A stretch of DNA of 5,188 bases from Candidatus Omnitrophica bacterium UBA1443 (lineage in GTDB: Bacteria; Omnitrophota; Omnitrophia; Omnitrophales; Aquincolibacteriaceae): the NCBI GenBank assembly GCA_002329545.1, contig DCTJ01000063.1:9959-15146 (forward strand), read 5' to 3'. This document shows positions 1 through 5,188 of this stretch, piece by piece. The translations under genes were made by a program, and so were the position numbers. The notes beneath the pieces were generated by a model. It was not told where the DNA came from, did no database searches, and worked only from the letters and a program-made list of their open reading frames with translations. Position 1 is the stretch's first letter; each line of letters begins with the position of its first letter.

Positions 1-360
1 ACTTTCAATAAAAAATACGAAAAAGATTTGTCTTATGACAAAAAACTTACCTATGACAAAGTGACGGACGTTTTTTATTCGGGTTCGAAGCACGATGAAG
101 AACAGCCTTGCCACTGCCATGTTCACGATCTCAACCTTTGCCGTGACGTGTGCATCCCGAAGTATGGCGCTCCGTGCCAGTACTTTTGCCCGGCCGATGT
201 TTATGAAGTTGTGACGGATCCGAAAACCGGAAAGAAAGACATACACCTTCATCCCGCCAATTGCGTGCATTGCAAAACCTGTGATATTAAAGATCCGTTC
301 GGCAACGTTGAATGGGCGGTGCCGTATGGCGGTGACGGGCCGGAATACGACAACCTTTAG
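1..360 (+). CDS. Electron transfer flavoprotein:quinone oxidoreductase (ETF-QO), C-terminal fragment (5' end outside window)
   Basis: This is the last 119 residues of ETF-QO, the membrane-associated flavin/iron-sulfur enzyme that oxidises reduced ETF and reduces the quinone pool. The reading frame is open from base 1, so the gene begins upstream; the internal TTG at 28 is not a credible start. The family's C-terminal ferredoxin domain is clear: a DKVTDVFYSGSKHDEEQP stretch, then FCPADVYE, then CVHCKTCDIKDP, then a VPYGGDGPEYDNL tail close to the usual GGGGPxYxxM ending. Counting from the first codon, the four expected [4Fe-4S] ligands are Cys63, Cys88, Cys91 and Cys94. Five further cysteines (37, 39, 47, 51, 59) lie just before them; the mammalian enzyme, as I recall it, lacks these. 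The FAD and quinone-binding domains are outside the window. The fused ETF gene follows after 71 bases, so the enzyme and its electron donor are probably co-transcribed. FixX is a related alternative, but the match to the ETF-QO tail is better. Confidence 0.93.
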   Translation, partial: TFNKKYEKDLSYDKKLTYDKVTDVFYSGSKHDEEQPCHCHVHDLNLCRDVCIPKYGAPCQYFCPADVYEVVTDPKTGKKDIHLHPANCVHCKTCDIKDPFGNVEWAVPYGGDGPEYDNL

Positions 361-422
361 ATACGCTTCGCGGAGCCACGCGGTTGGGTTTTTCGCGCGG
401 CCTGTGACGCGAGACAAGTGAC

Positions 423-426
423 GGAG
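423..426 (+). promoter_or_regulatory. Ribosome-binding site for the fused ETF gene
   Basis: GGAG lies five bases before the GTG at 432 and supports that non-ATG start. An in-frame TGA at 405-407 limits how far upstream the gene could begin, and no other start codon lies between it and 432. Confidence 0.7.
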
Positions 427-431
427 AAAAA

Positions 432-2384
432 GTGGGTCTGAAAATCATCAGTTTAATGAAACAAGTGCCGCTCCCGACCGAAATGCGGATGGGGGCCGAC
501 GGGCTTATGGACCGGACAAAAGCGAAGTCCATGATTAACGCGGATTGCGCGTTCGGCCTGGAGCAGGGGCTCCAGCTAAAAAAACACGCGCCGGACGCGG
601 AGTTGATCGTGGTTTCCATGGGGCCGCCGAGCTTCGAGCAGTCCCTGAAGAAAGCGCTTGCCATGGGATATGACCGCGCCATGCTTCTTTCGGACAGAAA
701 ACTGGGTGGTTCGGACACGTTCGCGACCGGATACGCTATTTCTTCGTTGATTAAAAAACTTGGTTTTGAACGGGGTTGCAAAGACCCGTTCATTATTTTT
801 TCCGGACGCCAGACGACCGACGGGGATACCGCGCATGTCCCGTCCCAGGTCGCGGAAAATCTCGACATCCCCCAGGCTACTTTCGTCGAAAAAGTGGAGT
901 TCCTCGGCGACCACGTGAAAGTCCGGCGAATTATCGAGGGTGGTTATCAGGTGCTGAAACTGCCTATCCCGTGTCTCATCTCCATCGCTCCGACCGCTAC
1001 TCCGGCGCGGCATCCTTCCCTAGCAGGCGCTGTTCGGGCCCGCGACACAAAGATTGAAGTCTGGTCGCTTGACCAGACGGGCGCCGATTCGACCGTGGTA
1101 GGTTTGACGGGTTCCCCGACCCTTGTATCCAAGGTGGTTGACATTCAGAAAGATCGTCCGCCGGTAAACATGATATCGGGGCATACCGGCCGGGAATTAA
1201 CGGATGGCCTCGTGAGCGCGATTGAAGATTTGAAAAACCGGGTCGCGGATGGGTCTTCCCGGTCAGCCCCGGCCAGTGGCGCGAACACAGCGGTTGCTGT
1301 CGAATCGGATTCCGGTTTTCCAAAGGTTGATTTCAGGAACGGCGCGCGCGGCGTGATGACATGGGTTGAAATGCACGGACAAACGCCGGCGCGTTCATCG
1401 CTCGAGATTTTGAGCCAGGCCCGCAAGCTTGCCGACCAGCTTGGTACGAAGGTGTGTTCCGTGATGATTGGACATGATATAAAAGGAGCCGCGCGGGAAA
1501 TTATTGAACATGGCGCCGATGAGGTGGTGATCGTGGATGATCCGCGATTGAAGGAATACACTATCCTTCCGACGACGACCGCGCTCTCGCAAATTATCGA
1601 ACATGATCGCCCCGAGATCGCGCTTTTTGGAGCCACGACGTCAGGCAGGGAACTCGCGCCCCGGTTGGCGAGCCGCGTGCGGGCCGGTGTGACCGCCGAC
1701 TGCACGAGTCTTGAAGTGGGGGACTACGTTCACCGGATCAAGAAAGCCGTCTTTTATCCCGTACTTCAGTCGATACGGCCCACTTACGGTGAAAGCAAAC
1801 TGGCGACGATCATCGGTTTTTGGTGCCCTCAGATGGCGACGGCGCGCGCCGGGACTTTCAAGATTTTGCCGCGTGATCCCAGCCGCAAGGGGACTGTGAC
1901 CGAATTCAAGCCGGTTTTTAAAGATACTGATTTTAAAGTCGAAGTGCTTGAGACCCGGCGTGAATCCGGGGGCGGCGACAACTTGTTTGTCGCCGATATT
2001 GTCATCTCGGGTGGAAGACCGGCCGGGGATTGTGACGAGTTCCGGCTGATTCAAGATCTTGTGGAAGCGCTCAGGGAACAGGGGATCAACGCGGACTGGG
2101 GAGCGAGCCGGCACGCGGTTGACAATGGTTGCGCCCCTTATGCCCGGCAGATCGGACAGACCGGAAAAACAGTTCGCCCCAAAGTCTATCTGGCCGTCGC
2201 CGTTTCCGGAGCCATCCAGCACCTGGCGGGGATGAAGGAATCCGGCAAGATCATCGCGATCAACCAGGATCCCCAGGCGGCTATATTTCGCCATGCCGAT
2301 TTTGGCCTGGTCCGTGATTATCGGGAAGTCCTTCCTGAGTTAATCGAAAAAGTCAAAACCGGTTTCACGTTTGGCCTTAGATAA
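432..2384 (+). CDS. Fused electron transfer flavoprotein, beta subunit followed by alpha subunit (EtfB-EtfA)
   Basis: This single 650-residue chain contains both subunits of ETF, the soluble carrier that takes electrons from acyl-CoA and related dehydrogenases. Residues 1-270 are EtfB: KQVPLPTEMR near the start, VVSMGPP (60-66), ALAMG..RAMLLSDR (75-89), GRQTTDGDTA (125-134) and GLTGSPT (224-230). Residues 272-303 form an Ala/Ser-rich linker. Residues 305-650 are EtfA: LFGATTSGRELAPRLASR (398-415), then the FAD-binding region with GGR (527-529), QIGQTGKTV (573-581), the EtfA signature YLAVAVSGAIQHLAGM (586-601) and NQDP (611-614). The frame is uninterrupted, so the fusion is real in this sequence. 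Separate EtfB and EtfA normally have about 250-265 and 310-340 residues, so both halves are full length. The EtfB half resembles the clostridial/bifurcating-type group. The GTG start has a GGAG site. The partner ETF-QO lies directly upstream. Family assignment is firm; the electron donors are unknown. Confidence 0.95.
   Translation: MGLKIISLMKQVPLPTEMRMGADGLMDRTKAKSMINADCAFGLEQGLQLKKHAPDAELIVVSMGPPSFEQSLKKALAMGYDRAMLLSDRKLGGSDTFATGYAISSLIKKLGFERGCKDPFIIFSGRQTTDGDTAHVPSQVAENLDIPQATFVEKVEFLGDHVKVRRIIEGGYQVLKLPIPCLISIAPTATPARHPSLAGAVRARDTKIEVWSLDQTGADSTVVGLTGSPTLVSKVVDIQKDRPPVNMISGHTGRELTDGLVSAIEDLKNRVADGSSRSAPASGANTAVAVESDSGFPKVDFRNGARGVMTWVEMHGQTPARSSLEILSQARKLADQLGTKVCSVMIGHDIKGAAREIIEHGADEVVIVDDPRLKEYTILPTTTALSQIIEHDRPEIALFGATTSGRELAPRLASRVRAGVTADCTSLEVGDYVHRIKKAVFYPVLQSIRPTYGESKLATIIGFWCPQMATARAGTFKILPRDPSRKGTVTEFKPVFKDTDFKVEVLETRRESGGGDNLFVADIVISGGRPAGDCDEFRLIQDLVEALREQGINADWGASRHAVDNGCAPYARQIGQTGKTVRPKVYLAVAVSGAIQHLAGMKESGKIIAINQDPQAAIFRHADFGLVRDYREVLPELIEKVKTGFTFGLR
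1245..1340 (+). other. Inter-domain linker between the EtfB and EtfA halves
   Basis: These codons give residues 272-303 of the fused ETF. The stretch is rich in Ser, Ala, Gly and Val and has no conserved ETF motif. It begins where the EtfB C-terminal helix (AIEDLKNRV) ends and stops just before the first EtfA strand (GVMTWVEM). There is no stop codon, start codon with a ribosome site, or sign of a frameshift, so this is a designed join rather than a sequencing artefact of two adjacent genes. Exact boundaries are approximate. Confidence 0.6.
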
Positions 2385-2385
2385 C

Positions 2386-2850
2386 ATGAACATGAAAAAC
2401 AAGTGGATAGCTTTGGTTCTTTCTTTTTTCGTCCCGGGAATGGGGCAGATTTATCTCGGAGACCGGACGAAAGGTCTGACGCTACTTTGCGTGAGCGCGG
2501 GTCTCGCGTACGCTCTTGTGACAAGCCGATCCTTGCTGAACCTGATATTTCTCGCTCCGATCTGTCTTTTTGTCATGGTTCCCTCGGCGGTTGACGCCTA
2601 TCAGGTGGCTGTGGGAAAACCGAGAAAATTCACCGGTGATTCTGTCCCCTATGTCGTTTTCATGCTTTTGGTGGTTGGCCCGTTCGCGGTGCCCTTGCTG
2701 TGGCAGAGTTCCAAGTTTTCAAGGTTCATGAAGGTAGCTTGGACGATACTGGTCATTTTGATCGCGATCGCGATCATTCTTTTTCTGAGAGATGTCGCCT
2801 CAGTGATGGATTCTTTGCTGGGGCAAGATTCACCGGCTTTCAGTTTCTAG
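2386..2850 (+). CDS. Small polytopic membrane protein with N-terminal PGMGQ motif (TM2-like), function unknown
   Basis: This 154-residue protein is strongly hydrophobic. Its N-terminal LSFFVPGMGQIYLGDRTKG (12-30) resembles the PGxGQ-x-Y-x-G-x-x-x-x-G hairpin of TM2-domain and similar small bacterial membrane proteins. Likely membrane segments lie at about 8-20, 29-46, 50-74, 87-106 and 115-135. A basic loop (GKPRKF, 77-82) separates the second and third thirds, and the C-terminus is short and polar. I chose ATG 2386, one base after the ETF stop; ATG 2392 is nearly as good. A TTG at 2371 in the same frame would overlap the ETF gene. No strong ribosome site is visible, so translation may depend on ribosomes finishing the ETF gene. 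No catalytic residues are recognisable. The position suggests co-expression with ETF, but I do not assign a function. Confidence 0.75.
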   Translation: MNMKNKWIALVLSFFVPGMGQIYLGDRTKGLTLLCVSAGLAYALVTSRSLLNLIFLAPICLFVMVPSAVDAYQVAVGKPRKFTGDSVPYVVFMLLVVGPFAVPLLWQSSKFSRFMKVAWTILVILIAIAIILFLRDVASVMDSLLGQDSPAFSF

Positions 2851-2865
2851 AGGTTCTGATACAAT
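2837..2865 (+). promoter_or_regulatory. Possible sigma-70 type promoter before the thioredoxin-like gene
   Basis: TACAAT at 2860-2865 matches the -10 consensus at five of six positions. The only candidate -35, CTTTCA at 2837-2842, is 17 bases away but matches poorly. The element overlaps the end of the preceding membrane-protein gene and would place transcription start near 2872, about 40 bases before the ATG at 2911. This is weak evidence. Confidence 0.3.
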
Positions 2866-2899
2866 ACGCGACGTCACTTTTACGGACTAACCCTTCAAA

Positions 2900-2905
2900 G
2901 AGGTG
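2900..2905 (+). promoter_or_regulatory. Strong ribosome-binding site for the thioredoxin-like gene
   Basis: GAGGTG, preceded by AAA, lies five bases before the ATG at 2911. It favours that ATG over the adjoining in-frame TTG at 2908 and is the best Shine-Dalgarno match in the window. Confidence 0.75.
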
Positions 2906-2910
2906 CCTTG

Positions 2911-3405
2911 ATGCGACTCCGGAAATTTTTGATGTGTTTTCTTTTGTCCTGGCTGAGCGTGTCCTCGGTATCGTGCGCGGCTGAGGTCAATGAAACGGTC
3001 ACTCCCGTGGAGGAGCCGTCGAGCGCGGCGAGCGAGGAACTGACGGGGGATTGGACGACGGGCTGGTATTCGGACGCGGAGGGCTATGAGCGGGCGTTTG
3101 CCGATTATGAACGAATGCGTCGGCCCATGGCGGTTTACATCAATGTCAAATGGTGCCCTTATTGTCGCGTTTTTGAGAAAAAAATTCTTTCGGATCCCCG
3201 GGTGCGCCAGTTCATGCGGGATGTTATTAAGGTGAAAATCAATCCCGAGTCAGGACGGCGGGAGTACGCGATCGCGGCCCGGTACAGAGTTATGGGCTAC
3301 CCCTCCTTTTTTGTTCATCCGCCGAATCAGGATAAAACGATCCAGCTTTACGCGGGAGTTTCTCCCGAGCAGTTTATCGAAATTTTCAAAAAGACACTGA
3401 AATAG
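2911..3405 (+). CDS. Exported thioredoxin-fold protein with WCPYC active site
   Basis: This 164-residue protein has an N-terminal signal sequence (MRLRK, then a hydrophobic run to about residue 20) and a thioredoxin fold from about 55 to the end. Cys82-Pro-Tyr-Cys85, preceded by Trp81, is the redox pair. MGYPSFFV (128-135) gives the cis-proline (Pro131) opposite the active site. The RPMAVYINVKWCPYC...EKKILSDPRVRQF layout is that of the Thioredoxin_7/DUF255-like periplasmic group. It suggests thiol-disulfide exchange outside the cytoplasm, as a reductant or chaperone-like oxidoreductase; the substrate is unknown. Cys22 in SVSCAAEV could be a lipoprotein acylation site, although the lipobox is poor (Ser at -3), so ordinary signal peptidase cleavage nearby is equally possible. 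A polar, acidic linker (25-50) precedes the fold. The start is set by a strong ribosome site. A glutaredoxin is less likely, despite the CPYC motif, because of the signal sequence. Confidence 0.87.
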   Translation: MRLRKFLMCFLLSWLSVSSVSCAAEVNETVTPVEEPSSAASEELTGDWTTGWYSDAEGYERAFADYERMRRPMAVYINVKWCPYCRVFEKKILSDPRVRQFMRDVIKVKINPESGRREYAIAARYRVMGYPSFFVHPPNQDKTIQLYAGVSPEQFIEIFKKTLK

Positions 3406-3432
3406 TCTCTCCCTCCTAAAATCCGGGGAAGC

Positions 3433-3471
3433 ATGACCTTGAGAATGAAGGGAAACGAATTTTCGCGATGA
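3433..3471 (+). CDS. Possible 12-codon leader ORF overlapping the thiD start
   Basis: An ATG at 3433 opens a frame of 12 codons (MTLRMKGNEFSR) that ends at TGA 3469-3471. That stop overlaps the thiD start codon in an ATGA arrangement. A purine run, GGGGAAG at 3425-3431, lies just upstream, although its spacing is tight. thiD's own candidate site, AAGGGA at 3448-3453, is 14 bases from its ATG, which is longer than usual, so coupling through this small frame would make sense. A frame this short can easily occur by chance. Confidence 0.22.
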   Translation: MTLRMKGNEFSR

Positions 3472-4247
3472 TCCCAACAGCTCTTACGATCGCCGGTTCC
3501 GACCCGTCGGGCGGCGCCGGGTTACAGGCAGATCTCAAAACTTTTCACCAGCGACGCGTCTATGGAATGGCGGTCGTGTCTCTTCTGACCGTGCAAAATA
3601 CGCGCGGGGTTCGCGCGGTTCATCCACTCAAGCCGGCGCAGGTGATCTCACAGCTTGAGACGGTTCTTGAAGATATTTGCCCTCGCGCCGCCAAAACGGG
3701 AGCTCTCGGGAATGAGGGATTGATCCGTGCCATCGCGCGCAAGGCCGAAACATTCCGCTTCCCGCTTGTGATCGATCCTGTCATGGTCAGCAAGCACGGC
3801 GCCCGCCTGCTTGCCAGCTCATCAGTCGAAGCGTTGAAGAAAAGTCTTATCCCGCACGCGGCCCTCGTGACGCCCAACATTCCCGAGGCGGAGATTCTGG
3901 CGGGGATTCGTATCGGGAATCTTTCTGACATGAAGAAGGCTTCGCGGCGAATTCTTGAGCTCGGCCCACGGGCCGTCTTACTCAAAGGGGGACACCTTAA
4001 AGGGGATTCAATAGATGTCTTTTGCGACGGGAAACGGATGGTCCTTCTGAAGGCGCCCCGAATCCGGACACGGCATACGCACGGAACAGGGTGTACCTAT
4101 TCCGCGGCCATTACGGCCGAGCTTGCCAAAGGGCGGGAGCTTCTCGCGGCGATCCGAATCGCGAAAAGATTCGTCACGAAAGCCATTCGTACGGCGCCGG
4201 GGCTCGGACGTGGCGCCGGTCCCGTGAATCATTTCGTCAAAGGTTGA
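3468..4247 (+). CDS. thiD: Hydroxymethylpyrimidine/phosphomethylpyrimidine kinase
   Basis: ThiD phosphorylates 4-amino-5-hydroxymethyl-2-methylpyrimidine (HMP), and then HMP-phosphate, to give HMP-pyrophosphate, the pyrimidine half of thiamine. At 259 residues it has the usual single-domain length and no fused ThiE. Ribokinase-like family motifs appear in order: TIAGSDPSGGAGLQADLKT (7-25, substrate pocket), KTGAL (76-80), VIDPVMVSKHG (101-111), TPNIPEAE (135-142), LLKGGH (171-176) and the C-terminal HGTGCTYSAA (205-214). The last includes the anion-hole glycines and Cys209, where PdxK-like enzymes are also distinguished. GPVNHF (251-256) is the typical ThiD ending. The ATG at 3468 gives the normal N-terminus; no earlier in-frame ATG, GTG or TTG lies in the intergenic gap. 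No other thiamine gene is visible. The MFS gene follows after three bases. Confidence 0.96.
   Translation: MIPTALTIAGSDPSGGAGLQADLKTFHQRRVYGMAVVSLLTVQNTRGVRAVHPLKPAQVISQLETVLEDICPRAAKTGALGNEGLIRAIARKAETFRFPLVIDPVMVSKHGARLLASSSVEALKKSLIPHAALVTPNIPEAEILAGIRIGNLSDMKKASRRILELGPRAVLLKGGHLKGDSIDVFCDGKRMVLLKAPRIRTRHTHGTGCTYSAAITAELAKGRELLAAIRIAKRFVTKAIRTAPGLGRGAGPVNHFVKG
4239..4243 (+). promoter_or_regulatory. Ribosome-binding site for the MFS gene, inside the thiD 3' end
   Basis: AAAGG lies seven bases before the GTG at 4251, within the last codons of thiD. It supports the GTG start and indicates that the two genes share one message. Confidence 0.55.
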
Positions 4248-4250
4248 CAG

Positions 4251-5188
4251 GTGCGTGCGCTCATCCGAAAAAAAACCAAACTCCTTATTTTTGGAATCCT
4301 CGCGACCTTTTTCAGCGCTCCGGGACAAGTCTACCTGATTTCTTTTTTTATTCCTCCGATGTGTGAAGAACTGGGATTAAGCCAAACCGCGATCTCCGGT
4401 CTTTTTTTCGTGGGGACTTTGAGTTCCGCTTTTTTTCTTCCGTTTCTGGGGTTTCGTCTGGATCATGAACGTCCGATCCGCTTTGTTTCCGTGGCCGGGG
4501 TTTTGTTGCTTGCGGGATGCCTTTTTCTCGCGACGGCCCAGGCTCCCTGGATGCTACTGGCTGGTTTTTTTCTCGTGCGCAATTTCGGACAGGGAGGGCT
4601 CGCGATGGCGTCGCAAACCATGATGGCGCGCCTGAAAAAAGAACACCGGGGCCAGGCCCTCGGGATCGCTAACCTCGGATATCCCTTGAGCGAATCCCTG
4701 CTTCCCGGACTGATTTCAACGGTGATTACCGTGTTTGGATGGCGAGAGGGATGGTGGGCGCTTGCGGCGATGATTCTCCTGATTTTTCTTCCGATGTCGC
4801 GGTATCTGATCCGGAACGAACCCCAGCCCGGTCGCGCGGCTCCCGATATAAGGGAAGATCTGAGCGCCCCCGATCCGAAAGACAGTTCCTGGCCCGTTTC
4901 CCGCGTGATGAAAGACCGGCGGTTTCACCTTTTACTGCTTCCCATTCTTGTGACGCCGTCGGTTTTGACCGCGCTTTTTTTTCATCACGCCGCCGTGATC
5001 CGCTGGAAAAACTGGGATCCTCTTCTCTTGCCGGCCGGTTTTGTCGTGTACGCGATTTGCCGAGCGATCCTTTCTTTTTTTTCGGGTCCCCTGACGGATC
5101 GTTTTTCGGCGAGAAAGATTTTCGCGTTGAACCTTATTCCGCTTACGTCGGGCATTTTGTTCCTCTGGCTCGCGAAAAATCCGTTCTG
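4251..5188 (+). CDS. Major facilitator superfamily (MFS) permease, 3' end outside window
   Basis: The frame stays open from GTG 4251 to the last base, giving at least 312 residues of what is normally a protein of about 400. It is strongly hydrophobic, with about nine membrane helices visible: roughly 10-32, 46-67, 76-96, 98-121, 138-160, 166-184, then 226-246, 257-278 and 291-308. A polar central loop (185-224) divides the halves, as in MFS proteins. The loop after helix 2 has a degenerate motif A (GFRLDHER, 67-74), and the equivalent loop after helix 8 has a better copy (GPLTDRFSARK, 279-289). RNFGQGG (110-116) fits helix 4. The N-terminal SAPGQVYLISFFIPPM resembles sugar-phosphate- or oxalate/formate-type MFS members, but the substrate cannot be read from sequence. 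Adjacency to thiD makes a thiamine-precursor role possible. GTG is the only sensible start; the next in-frame methionine is at residue 37, inside the first loop. Confidence 0.88.
   Translation, partial: MRALIRKKTKLLIFGILATFFSAPGQVYLISFFIPPMCEELGLSQTAISGLFFVGTLSSAFFLPFLGFRLDHERPIRFVSVAGVLLLAGCLFLATAQAPWMLLAGFFLVRNFGQGGLAMASQTMMARLKKEHRGQALGIANLGYPLSESLLPGLISTVITVFGWREGWWALAAMILLIFLPMSRYLIRNEPQPGRAAPDIREDLSAPDPKDSSWPVSRVMKDRRFHLLLLPILVTPSVLTALFFHHAAVIRWKNWDPLLLPAGFVVYAICRAILSFFSGPLTDRFSARKIFALNLIPLTSGILFLWLAKNPF

Noticed and set aside
28..360. TTG at 28 as the start of a stand-alone 110-residue ferredoxin (FixX-like).
   Set aside because: The frame is open back to base 1, there is no convincing ribosome site before 28, and the sequence before and after it matches the interior of ETF-QO.
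361..431. Possible terminator between ETF-QO and the fused ETF gene (CG-rich stretch followed by GGGTTTTT).
   Set aside because: I could not pair a stable stem next to the T run; the complementary arms are broken. Co-transcription of the two genes is more likely.
287..868. Long minus-strand open frame opposite the ETF region.
   Set aside because: It overlaps two strongly supported plus-strand genes, has no recognisable motif and low-complexity composition, and is explained by the codon usage of the sense gene.
1641..2294. 217-codon minus-strand open frame opposite the EtfA half.
   Set aside because: The plus strand carries the full set of EtfA motifs over the same bases. The antisense translation shows no family features.
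2764..3275. GCGATCGC palindromes at 2764-2771 and 3268-3275, like the cyanobacterial HIP1 repeat.
   Set aside because: I found only two copies in the window. One lies in an Ile/Ala-coding run that makes it likely by codon use, so there is no evidence of HIP1-type over-representation.
3421..3467. TPP-riboswitch-like words before thiD (GGGGAAGC, TTGAGA, AGGGAA).
   Set aside because: The gap from the previous gene is only 62 bases, too short for the roughly 100-base aptamer, and the conserved CTGAT...GGATAATGCC core is absent. The words look like chance resemblance.

Overview
This window is a compact stretch of bacterial chromosome. All recognisable genes lie on the + strand and are tightly packed. 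It opens inside the 3' end of an electron-transfer-flavoprotein:quinone oxidoreductase (ETF-QO) gene and closes inside a major facilitator superfamily (MFS) transporter gene. By eye the sequence is moderately GC-rich, with many CG dinucleotides and GTG starts. Nothing fixes the taxon. A quinone-linked ETF system, an exported thioredoxin-like protein and a fused ETF suggest a didermic, respiring bacterium, possibly from a poorly cultivated lineage; this is inference only. I see no mobile elements, tRNA or rRNA genes, CRISPR arrays or prophage signatures.

Layout. (1) 1-360 holds the C-terminal iron-sulfur domain of ETF-QO. (2) 432-2384 encodes one 650-residue polypeptide in which an ETF beta subunit is fused in front of an ETF alpha subunit. 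(3) 2386-2850 is a small polytopic membrane protein with a PGxGQ-type N-terminal motif, starting one base after the ETF stop. (4) 2911-3405 is an exported or lipid-anchored thioredoxin-fold protein with a WCPYC active site. (5) 3468-4247 is thiD, the hydroxymethylpyrimidine/phosphomethylpyrimidine kinase of thiamine synthesis. (6) 4251-5188 is an MFS permease that runs off the window; it starts three bases after thiD and in the same reading frame.

How the genes fit together. The first two form an electron-transfer module. Acyl-CoA or other flavin dehydrogenases would reduce the ETF, and the ETF-QO would pass the electrons to the quinone pool. The ETF beta half resembles the clostridial/bifurcating-type lineage more than the mammalian/proteobacterial type, which is unexpected next to a quinone oxidoreductase. 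The small membrane protein may be translationally coupled to the ETF gene. The thioredoxin-like gene has its own strong ribosome-binding site and a possible promoter. thiD and the MFS gene look like a translationally linked pair, so a role for the permease in moving a thiamine precursor is possible but unproven.

There is no gene-free stretch longer than about 75 bases. The most unusual points are the one-chain ETF, the extra cysteines in the ETF-QO ferredoxin domain, and a 12-codon leader frame whose stop overlaps the thiD start.
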